Shown: positions 1 through 4,693 of the stretch, piece by piece
Layout: every line of letters begins with the position of its first letter
Numbering within the stretch: the stretch's first letter is position 1
From: Dehalococcoidia bacterium
GTDB lineage: Bacteria > Chloroflexota > Dehalococcoidia > GIF9 > UBA5629
Assembly (NCBI GenBank): GCA_016927965.1
Contig: JAFGLP010000172.1
Span: forward strand, 1 to 5,674
Length of the DNA stretch: 5,674 nucleotides
Reading direction: 5' to 3'
Notes under the pieces: generated by a model
Databases searched by the model: none
Told to the model about the DNA's origin: nothing
Seen by the model: the letters and a program-made list of their open reading frames with translations, nothing else
Made by a program: the position numbers and the translations under genes

Positions 1-30
1 ACAGGTAAGGGTCTTGTCCGTTAGGGCCAT
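1..30 (-). CDS. Small CxxC zinc-ribbon protein, N-terminal fragment (runs off the left edge)
   Basis: Only the first ten codons are inside the window. Reading the minus strand from the ATG at 30-28 gives MALTDKTLTC, still open at base 1. The start is supported by a strong AAGGAGG ribosome binding site (42-36) five nt upstream. This opening closely resembles small bacterial zinc-ribbon proteins that begin with MAxxDKTLxC followed by KDCG and carry two CxxC pairs about 17 residues apart; Cys10 here would be the first zinc ligand. That family has no firmly assigned role, although a nucleic-acid or redox-sensing function is often assumed. The gene is divergent from the DoxX/MauE gene and shares the structured intergenic region with it. 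The assignment rests on ten residues plus a clear translation start, so the existence of a gene is more certain than its family. Confidence 0.6.
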   Translation of the reverse strand, partial: MALTDKTLTC

Positions 31-35
31 TAATG

Positions 36-42
36 CCTCCTT
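36..42 (-). promoter_or_regulatory. Ribosome binding site of the zinc-ribbon gene
   Basis: The minus strand reads AAGGAGG here, a perfect match to the anti-Shine-Dalgarno core, five nt (CATTA) before an ATG. It is the main evidence that a minus-strand gene starts at base 30. Confidence 0.7.
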
Positions 43-52
43 GTTGAAAATC

Positions 53-81
53 ACTATGCCCCGTGGATTGTGACGCGTCTA
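53..81 (-). promoter_or_regulatory. Possible weak promoter for the minus-strand zinc-ribbon gene
   Basis: On the minus strand TAGACG (81-76) and CATAGT (58-53) are separated by 17 nt, each matching four of six consensus bases for a sigma70 -35 and -10. Transcription would start near base 46, leaving a short leader that still includes the AAGGAGG site. The match is modest and could be chance. Confidence 0.28.
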
Positions 82-82
82 C

Positions 83-173
83 TGGCTTAAGACCTCTTGA
101 AACATATGCAGGGAGTCTTAATCCCGGCACTACGGTCTCCGAATTTAAGAGGTTGCCTGCTTAAGACTCACCA
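83..173. repeat. Imperfect inverted repeat with competing pairings in the divergent intergenic region
   Basis: Positions 86-101 pair with 144-165: a six-pair CTTAAG/CTTAAG outer helix, a six-nt bulge (154-159), then a ten-pair helix of ACCTCTTGAA with TTTAAGAGGT that includes one G-U. TGG at 83-85 can add to CCA at 171-173. Inside the arms, GAGTCTTAA (113-121) pairs perfectly with TTAAGACTC (161-169), and GTCTTAA (115-121) with TTAAGAC (87-93); these exclude each other and the long helix. GCTTAAGAC is also a direct repeat (85-93 and 159-167). The structure could be a small RNA, a leader element or DNA sites for a regulator. It lies upstream of the predicted rightward promoter, so it is probably not in the DoxX leader. 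I do not recognise it as a known RNA family. Confidence 0.5.
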
Positions 174-184
174 AAAACCAAGGT

Positions 185-214
185 TTGCATACGAGCACTA
201 GTGTAGTTTATAAT
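185..214 (+). promoter_or_regulatory. Predicted sigma70-type promoter for the DoxX/MauE-lipoprotein unit
   Basis: A perfect TATAAT (-10, 209-214) lies 18 nt downstream of TTGCAT (-35, 185-190), which matches the first three bases of TTGACA. Transcription would start near 221, giving a leader of about 34 nt before the ATG at 255. It is the best promoter I found by eye in the window. Confidence 0.55.
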
Positions 215-254
215 TTCAATTTAGTCAAGACCTTTAAATCAGACAGTGGTACAA

Positions 255-788
255 ATGCCTTCCAGTTACGAGTACGACCGCCAACCAATAGTGCGCAGTG
301 TTATTAGTATTATCGCCTGCGTTATCATCGGGGCTATCCTGCTGTTTGCCGGCATAGGTAAGCTGTCTGAACTGGGTACAATACCCGGTCAGACGGATTT
401 TCTGGATAAATTTATACCGGATTTCCTGTTAACCCCGGAGTTTGCACGTTTTATAGGCTTGATTTTTATACCTTGGATACTACCTATCTCCGAGATTATT
501 ATCGGGGCTGCACTGGTTATCGGCGTCTGGCCGCGTATTTTTGCCATTCTTTTTATACCAATGGTCTTCGGGTTCATGGCTAACAACTCATATGCCATCG
601 CCAGCGGATTGGAAGAGTTCCCCGAGTGTGAATGCTTTGGTCTTTTTGCTACGGTGACCCCGATACAGTCCATGTATATGGATGTCGGCATGTTTATACT
701 TGCAGTGCTTATAATTATCATTCATCCAGGCGGCTTTTTCGCACATCAATTCTGGATCAACAGGATATTTTCCAGAAATAAAATATAA
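255..788 (+). CDS. DoxX/MauE-family integral membrane protein with a CxCFG motif
   Basis: A 177-residue membrane protein with about four hydrophobic segments (roughly residues 14-35, 66-90, 94-110 and 145-158). An AGIGKL stretch at the end of helix 1 is typical of the DoxX/MauE superfamily. Between helices 3 and 4 it has ECECFG, with Cys125 and Cys127. A CxCFG motif in this loop is characteristic of MauE-like members, which are linked to disulfide or thiol chemistry at the cytoplasmic membrane; MauE itself is needed for methylamine dehydrogenase maturation. The substrate here is unknown. I prefer the ATG at 255. An in-frame GTG at 246 adds three residues, and neither start has a good ribosome binding site. 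It follows the promoter at 185-214 and lies 43 nt ahead of the lipoprotein gene, probably in one transcript. The family call is firm; the redox role is inference. Confidence 0.85.
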   Translation: MPSSYEYDRQPIVRSVISIIACVIIGAILLFAGIGKLSELGTIPGQTDFLDKFIPDFLLTPEFARFIGLIFIPWILPISEIIIGAALVIGVWPRIFAILFIPMVFGFMANNSYAIASGLEEFPECECFGLFATVTPIQSMYMDVGMFILAVLIIIIHPGGFFAHQFWINRIFSRNKI

Positions 789-831
789 TCGGATCCCCCC
801 TCTTAGAGTAAGAATGGGAGCAGCACGCATT

Positions 832-1575
832 ATGAACTCAAAAAGATTATCCACATCAATTTTAATCCTTTTTTTCTCGCTGATTTTGATAGCAGCCGCA
901 CCCGGCTGCACAGCCAGTCAGCAGACACCAGCCCCCGTGCAAGAACAGGTAAAAGTGGAGATCACGGAACCGGTAATCTCCAGTCTGGATGCCGACCGGC
1001 AGGTCCAGCCACTGGAAAGCACACAGGTAACCTGTACAGCTACGGAAGAAGGAACCGATAACCTGACCTACAACTGGGCGGCTACGGGAGGAAGCATCAC
1101 CGGGGCTGGCCCGGCCGTTACATGGACCGCCCCCGAAAAGGGCGGCGATTATTTAATTACTGTGGTTGTCAGCGATGGCAAGGGGGGCGCAGCCAAAGAG
1201 AACATCATAATCAACGTTCCTGAGAAACCGAATAATCCACCGGTGATCGATGCCATAAGATATACAAGGCCCAAACGCATGCCAGTTACCATTAAACCCG
1301 ACATGACAGAAGAAGAGAAAAGAAAGATACCCGAGCTTGTGGCGCTCAAATATGACGTTGTGGAGCTTTCCTGCCTGGCTCATGATGATGATAATGATGA
1401 ACTGGATTACATATGGCAGGCCACCGGCGGTAAGCTGGTTGGCACGGGTCCCAGCATGCAATGGATAGCCGCTGGGGAGCCGGGTATATATACTATCAGC
1501 GTCGAAGTATCAGATGACCACGGCGACTCTGATCAGTTCCAGATCACAATTAACGTGCACTGCTGCAGCGGCTAA
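832..1575 (+). CDS. Lipoprotein with two Ig/PKD-like domains
   Basis: A 247-residue predicted lipoprotein. It has a basic N-terminus (NSKR), a hydrophobic stretch at residues 8-22 and a lipobox AAPGC with the lipidated cysteine at 26, then a Ser/Thr/Gln/Pro-rich linker to about residue 45. Two related beta-sandwich domains follow (about 47-129 and 136-242). Each carries a Tyr-x-Trp-x-Ala-Thr-Gly-Gly segment (80-87 and 193-200), a G-x-GP turn, a second Trp and a closing V-V-S-D-G/D motif, as in PKD/Ig-like extracellular domains. An insert rich in Lys, Arg and Glu (about 145-170) and an acidic DDDNDE run (185-190) distinguish the second domain. The protein ends in HCCSG. I chose the ATG at 832 because GGGAG (816-820) precedes it and it gives a normal signal peptide; an in-frame ATG at 814 adds six residues. 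It is probably an outer-surface binding or structural protein; the ligand is unknown. Confidence 0.85.
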   Translation: MNSKRLSTSILILFFSLILIAAAPGCTASQQTPAPVQEQVKVEITEPVISSLDADRQVQPLESTQVTCTATEEGTDNLTYNWAATGGSITGAGPAVTWTAPEKGGDYLITVVVSDGKGGAAKENIIINVPEKPNNPPVIDAIRYTRPKRMPVTIKPDMTEEEKRKIPELVALKYDVVELSCLAHDDDNDELDYIWQATGGKLVGTGPSMQWIAAGEPGIYTISVEVSDDHGDSDQFQITINVHCCSG

Positions 1576-1582
1576 TAATCTT

Positions 1583-2308
1583 TCAAAGGGTGACCAATTT
1601 AATCATTCCCCATACTCCCATACGGTCACCGGCGATAATCAGTATACCCTGAACATCCTTGATCTTCTGCCCATGATCCAGAGCGGATGGGATATCATCA
1701 GGAGATTTCACCAGATTTCCTATAGCCGTGGCTGCAGCATCAGCAAGGGACGTCGAGTGGGAGATCACCACCACTGCATCAGCAAGTCCCAGGCTCAAAG
1801 AAGGCCCAACCGTTCCGGAAGAAGTGCATATACCTAAAGGCTTTTTAGATGGATTGATTTGAACAGCTAGTTTATCGTTGAACGGGGAATTGCCGGCGTA
1901 GACACCGATCAGCCGCTGTCTGGCTGTTTTTAAGAATATATCCCCGCCGTTTTCCACCACCACTTCGGCTGAATGCTCCAGTAATGTACTACCTACCAGT
2001 TCAGCCACAGCCCCGGCGACCGCCGCCATAGGCCCCACGCCAGCGGCCCGGCCGGCTTCCGCCATCATTTTAATAATTTGGGGCGCAGACCTGTCAACAT
2101 ATACGGGTTGCAGGCTGTGCAGAAATATGGGGTGCGCATTGATATACCGTTCCAATTCAGTACGATATTTTGTGACGGCAGCCAGTGCTTCCCGGGAAAG
2201 GTCTTTGCCGGCCCGGACATACAGGTCAGTTTCCTTAACTGCAACCTCAAAAGACACCAGTTCGGTTTCTTTCAGGGCATGGCGGTAAATCCTCGGCTGA
2301 TAACCCAT
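1583..2308 (-). CDS. UPF0280 family protein (COG2122, ApbE-like), linked to homocysteine biosynthesis
   Basis: A 241-residue soluble protein matching UPF0280, a family distantly related to the flavin transferase ApbE. Visible family features are a GYQPRIYR start, a SFEVAVKETDLYV segment, GPMAAVAGAVAE (92-103), VENGGDIF (118-125), CTSSGTVGPSLSLG (161-174) and LADAAATAIGN (188-198). The last three correspond to the glycine-rich and Asp-Ala-Ala-Thr regions that bind nucleotide and metal in ApbE. Its reaction is not established to my knowledge. The family recurs with DUF39 and NIL-ferredoxin genes and was discussed with them in homocysteine work on methanogens, which fits its place directly after both here. 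I chose the ATG at 2308, preceded by a GGTGAGG-like site about 11 nt upstream; an ATG at 2335 adds nine residues but has no ribosome binding site. The gene converges on the lipoprotein gene, with 7 nt between stop codons. Confidence 0.87.
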   Translation of the reverse strand: MGYQPRIYRHALKETELVSFEVAVKETDLYVRAGKDLSREALAAVTKYRTELERYINAHPIFLHSLQPVYVDRSAPQIIKMMAEAGRAAGVGPMAAVAGAVAELVGSTLLEHSAEVVVENGGDIFLKTARQRLIGVYAGNSPFNDKLAVQINPSKKPLGICTSSGTVGPSLSLGLADAVVVISHSTSLADAAATAIGNLVKSPDDIPSALDHGQKIKDVQGILIIAGDRMGVWGMIKLVTL

Positions 2309-2343
2309 TATGTAAACAACCTCACCTGCTATCATGCTCTATT

Positions 2344-2372
2344 TTTATACTGAACAGACGCCTGATTTGCAG
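2344..2372 (-). promoter_or_regulatory. Possible weak promoter for the UPF0280 gene
   Basis: On the minus strand TATAAA (2349-2344) lies 17 nt after CTGCAA (2372-2367), a poor -35. Transcription would begin near 2337, only two bases before the ATG at 2335, which would favour translation from the ATG at 2308. The -10 is good but the -35 is weak, and read-through from the ferredoxin gene is equally possible. Confidence 0.25.
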
Positions 2373-2388
2373 GTTCTGAGAACAGACG
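2352..2388. repeat. Nine-base direct repeat GAACAGACG in the ferredoxin-UPF0280 gap
   Basis: GAACAGACG occurs at 2352-2360 and again at 2380-2388, start to start 28 bp apart. A short CCTG/CAGG hairpin (2361-2364 with 2370-2373) and the near-palindrome GTTCTGAGAAC (2373-2383) sit between and over the second copy. A spacing of 28 bp is not a whole number of helical turns. It may be a regulator site or the trace of a small duplication. Confidence 0.4.
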
Positions 2389-2393
2389 GGACC

Positions 2394-2804
2394 TTAGAAA
2401 TGCAGTTCCATAGCACGCGGCGGGCAGGCCTTGACACACAGCTCACAAACAATGCATTTGGTATTATCGAAGATCACCCTGCGGGTGCCTTCCTCTAGCC
2501 AAAAAGCGTGCGTCGGGCACATGGTTATGCAGGCGCCGCAATGCGTACAGCGTTCTTCGTTACGCGTTACATCCTGGCTCAAAGACTGTATCTGAACACC
2601 GGCATTGCGGAGATATTTAAGACCCTTCTCATAATCTTTCTTTTCGCCGCTCAACTCCATGATCATCAGGCCTTCTTCTCCCGGAGATATAGAGGCCTTA
2701 AGTATATTGATATCCAGTAAATATTCACGTATAAGACCACTTACGATGGGTTTATCCACAATCCGCTGCGGGAAATGCAATACTATTTTCTTGGCAATTA
2801 CCAT
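2394..2804 (-). CDS. NIL domain protein with two [4Fe-4S] ferredoxin clusters (homocysteine biosynthesis partner)
   Basis: A 136-residue protein of two parts. Residues about 1-78 resemble the NIL domain, a small ligand-binding fold also found at the C-terminus of the methionine importer ATPase MetN. Residues 82-133 form a bacterial-type 2[4Fe-4S] ferredoxin with two complete CxxCxxCxxxCP motifs (Cys86, 89, 92, 96 and Cys117, 120, 123, 127). NIL-ferredoxin proteins of this size are the known partner of DUF39 proteins: in Methanosarcina acetivorans the pair is required for making homocysteine from aspartate semialdehyde and sulfide. The ferredoxin part presumably supplies electrons for a reductive sulfur-transfer step. 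The gene starts 14 nt after the DUF39 stop, and its AAGGAGG site (2819-2813) shares one base with that stop, so the two are very likely co-transcribed and translationally coupled. Confidence 0.93.
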   Translation of the reverse strand: MVIAKKIVLHFPQRIVDKPIVSGLIREYLLDINILKASISPGEEGLMIMELSGEKKDYEKGLKYLRNAGVQIQSLSQDVTRNEERCTHCGACITMCPTHAFWLEEGTRRVIFDNTKCIVCELCVKACPPRAMELHF

Positions 2805-2812
2805 AATTCAGT

Positions 2813-2819
2813 CCTCCTT
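2813..2819 (-). promoter_or_regulatory. Ribosome binding site of the NIL-ferredoxin gene, touching the DUF39 stop codon
   Basis: Minus-strand AAGGAGG lies eight nt before the ATG at 2804, and its first base is the last base of the DUF39 TGA stop (2821-2819). This is a classic arrangement for translational coupling and for near-equal expression of two partner proteins. Confidence 0.7.
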
Positions 2820-4024
2820 CAGGGCAAAGGCTGCTCTTCAAAAGTCTTTAGCTTGATACCGGACTGCGGCCCCGGCAAAGGAGCAACCGGCTCCGCTAAT
2901 AAGAAGGAACCCTTTTTAATCCAGTCCTTGAGCGTTTTAGCTATGGTCACTGCTCCCGGATAGCTGGACAGGGAGGCCGTTGGCACCTGCCTCCCTTTGA
3001 CAACAATGTTACCGGATTTTAATTCGGCATAACTCACTTCAGCCAGAACCTCAGGCTTACGATTAGGGTAGGCATCCGAAAAATCGATGACGGGCGCCAG
3101 GATATCGGCGTCGGTAACCAGCGTATATTTCAGCATTTCTTCGTCCAGTATAGGGATGGGAACACCTATGCCCACGGTCAGCGTAGCGCCATATCCCAGG
3201 AAACTGGTGCCCACCAGCCACTTGGGACTCATTTGCTTGAGATCTCCGATCACAGCCAGTGTGGCAGCACCCCTAGTCGGTACTCCTTTCTCCGTCCTAG
3301 GAGCGCACGGATTATGCTGAGTCCCGTTCCATGCTATATAGCCCATGCCCCCACCCAGAAATATCCTGGTACCTATGCCGATGGTCCTATAAAAAGGATC
3401 GTTCATCAGCGGCGACAACTGGCCAGCCGAGCAGAAGTTGGCATTGCCCAGCCGGGGCTTCAGGACACCCATATAGGTGTAGAGCATACGGTTTCCAATA
3501 TTAACGGCAACGCTGTAATTCTGATAGGCGTTTCGCATATTAAAAAGCATGGCTTCATTGACCGTTTTGATATTAATTAATGTCTCAATCTTTTTCCTCG
3601 GGTAGCAGTCCGTGCCATATGCGCTGGCGATCAGCCGGATATCCTTGCCGGAAACCAGCTCTTCAATTACATGGCCTCCGCCATAACCGAACTCACCGGG
3701 ATATATACGGTTCTTCGGATCGTCTTCAGGCATGGCCGTAGCTCCCAGTATAATATCAACGGCAGCCACCCCGGTATAAGCCGGAACATCGTTCAATGTA
3801 ACCTTGCCACCTCCCACCTTTATACGTGGGCTGCTATGGCCAAGATTCATATACACACTGGACGAGCACATCGGGCCGAAGGTGCCTGTCGTAACCACGT
3901 CAATCTCTTTCGCAGCTTTAGCGACACCCTTCTTTTTGGCTATGCTGATCACTTCTTCAGCAGTGACAACTACAGCCTGGCCTTTTTTAATTTTTTCATT
4001 GATCTCTGCGATCGTCTTGGCCAT
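2819..4024 (-). CDS. DUF39 (COG1900) homocysteine biosynthesis protein
   Basis: A 401-residue protein of the DUF39/COG1900 family, starting MAKTIAEINEKIKKG. Recognisable parts are TTGTFGPMCSSS (45-56) with Cys53, GHSSPRIKVGGGKVTLNDV (62-80), GEFGYGGGHVIEELVSG (110-126) and YGTDCYPRKK (136-145) with Cys140. Two cysteines at equivalent places in the Methanosarcina protein are implicated in persulfide or disulfide chemistry. The family converts aspartate semialdehyde to homocysteine with sulfide, bypassing homoserine-activating enzymes, and works with the NIL-ferredoxin encoded just downstream. At 401 residues it is the core-only form; no C-terminal CBS pair, as found in some archaeal members, is apparent. 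The ATG at 4024 is favoured by a perfect AGGAGG (4035-4030) five nt upstream. An in-frame TTG at 4075 would add 17 residues but overlaps the hairpin in the gap. Family and pathway are confident; the mechanism comes from relatives. Confidence 0.93.
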   Translation of the reverse strand: MAKTIAEINEKIKKGQAVVVTAEEVISIAKKKGVAKAAKEIDVVTTGTFGPMCSSSVYMNLGHSSPRIKVGGGKVTLNDVPAYTGVAAVDIILGATAMPEDDPKNRIYPGEFGYGGGHVIEELVSGKDIRLIASAYGTDCYPRKKIETLINIKTVNEAMLFNMRNAYQNYSVAVNIGNRMLYTYMGVLKPRLGNANFCSAGQLSPLMNDPFYRTIGIGTRIFLGGGMGYIAWNGTQHNPCAPRTEKGVPTRGAATLAVIGDLKQMSPKWLVGTSFLGYGATLTVGIGVPIPILDEEMLKYTLVTDADILAPVIDFSDAYPNRKPEVLAEVSYAELKSGNIVVKGRQVPTASLSSYPGAVTIAKTLKDWIKKGSFLLAEPVAPLPGPQSGIKLKTFEEQPLP

Positions 4025-4029
4025 ATTAT

Positions 4030-4035
4030 CCTCCT
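4030..4035 (-). promoter_or_regulatory. Ribosome binding site that fixes the DUF39 start
   Basis: Minus-strand AGGAGG sits five nt (ATAAT) before the ATG at 4024. It decides in favour of the MAKTIAEI start over the upstream in-frame TTG at 4075. The hairpin at 4041-4102 ends only five nt before it, so folding of that hairpin could affect access to the site. Confidence 0.75.
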
Positions 4036-4040
4036 GTATA

Positions 4041-4102
4041 AAAATTTTCAGCCCGTGCGGCCGGATATCAAACAATTTGAACCGCAGCGGGCAGAAAAAT
4101 TT
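4041..4102 (-). terminator. Long hairpin between the nitroreductase and DUF39 genes: candidate terminator or attenuator
   Basis: In the 100-nt gap, GCCCGTGCGG (4051-4060) pairs with CCGCA-CGGGC (4082-4092, G4087 bulged), making ten pairs around a 21-nt loop. After one mismatch the arms continue as TTTTC/GAAAA (4045-4049 with 4094-4098) and, after a second mismatch, AAA/TTT (4041-4043 with 4100-4102), for 18 pairs in all. In the minus-strand transcript the GC-rich stem is followed by UGAAAAUUUUUAUA. The U run is displaced by six bases from the GC stem, so it is not an ideal intrinsic terminator. It could end the hisS-nitroreductase transcript, attenuate DUF39 expression, or act as a leader structure next to the DUF39 ribosome binding site. 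It does not look like a complete SAM riboswitch or T-box. Confidence 0.45.
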
Positions 4103-4124
4103 CCTCGAAGAAGCCCAGTAAATT

Positions 4125-4676
4125 CTAATGCTTGCCGTACTTTTCGTAAAACACTATATCTGCCAGCTCTTTACGCGGCGGGGCCTTGGTTTCACCTGTC
4201 GGGTAGCCCAGCGGGGTCATTTCAATTGATACCACGCCTTCAGGCACCCCGATAATTTCATCCACCTTTTTGGAATCCGGTATAAAACCGACGTGCACGG
4301 TGCCCAGCCCCAGGGACTGAGCCGCCAGTATTAGATTCTGCATTGCTATGCCCACGTCAAACATAAACCAGTCATCCCGGTTGGTAGCTAATACTCCTTT
4401 ATAAAAACCGGCTTTGCCCAGTTCCGCACAGGCTACTATTACAATAGGGGCCTGCTTGATGGCCTCAGTGGATGGATTACCCTTATTAAGCATCTCCGCC
4501 AATTTTTCCTTGGTGGCAGGGTCTTTTATCACGACATAGCGGGTGCACTGCGTATTAGCCCATGAAGGAGCCCAACGTGCAGCTTCCAGCACTTTCTGCA
4601 GAACATCATCCGGTACAGGTGTATCCTTATACTGCCGTACGCTGCGCCTGCTGCGAATCGCTGATAAGACATCCAT
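4125..4676 (-). CDS. Nitroreductase-family FMN oxidoreductase
   Basis: A 183-residue protein of the nitroreductase superfamily. The N-terminal RSRRSVRQY (8-16) contains the arginine/serine cluster that contacts the FMN phosphate. APSWANTQ (37-44), GLGTVHVG (123-130) and PLGYPTGE (155-162) match the other flavin-binding segments, and the C-terminus PRKELADIVFYEKYG is typical of the family's short bacterial members. Such enzymes work as FMN-containing homodimers in the cytoplasm, using NAD(P)H to reduce quinones, nitro groups or other acceptors; the physiological substrate cannot be read from sequence. The ATG at 4676 is supported by GGAGG (4689-4685) eight nt upstream; an in-frame TTG at 4691 adds five residues and overlaps that site. 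It begins 17 nt after the hisS stop, so the two are likely co-transcribed. A flavin link with the downstream homocysteine genes is possible but unproven. Confidence 0.92.
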   Translation of the reverse strand: MDVLSAIRSRRSVRQYKDTPVPDDVLQKVLEAARWAPSWANTQCTRYVVIKDPATKEKLAEMLNKGNPSTEAIKQAPIVIVACAELGKAGFYKGVLATNRDDWFMFDVGIAMQNLILAAQSLGLGTVHVGFIPDSKKVDEIIGVPEGVVSIEMTPLGYPTGETKAPPRKELADIVFYEKYGKH

Positions 4677-4693
4677 GGCAAAATCCTCCAAGT

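Noticed and set aside
171..186. A terminator at AAACC-AA-GGTTT (175-186).
   Set aside because: The loop would be only two bases, the stem is A/T-rich and no U run follows.
588..911. A minus-strand open frame opposite the DoxX/MauE gene and the lipoprotein start.
   Set aside because: It has no family resemblance or ribosome binding site and covers two genes with clear membrane and signal-peptide features.
1514..1837. A plus-strand open frame running from the lipoprotein end into the UPF0280 gene.
   Set aside because: Its composition is low-complexity shadow sequence, and both overlapping genes have family motifs in their own frames.
4025..4075. A longer DUF39 protein starting at the TTG at 4075.
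   Set aside because: It has no ribosome binding site, its extra codons run through the hairpin loop and arm, and a perfect AGGAGG precedes the ATG at 4024, which gives the family-like N-terminus.
4041..4102. A SAM riboswitch or T-box controlling homocysteine synthesis.
   Set aside because: The whole gap is only 100 nt and shows a single hairpin; I see no multi-helix junction, T-box sequence or other conserved core.
3671..4255. A plus-strand open frame of 194 codons across DUF39 and the end of the nitroreductase gene.
   Set aside because: It lies opposite two well-supported genes, has no recognisable domain and is explained as the shadow of their coding sequence.
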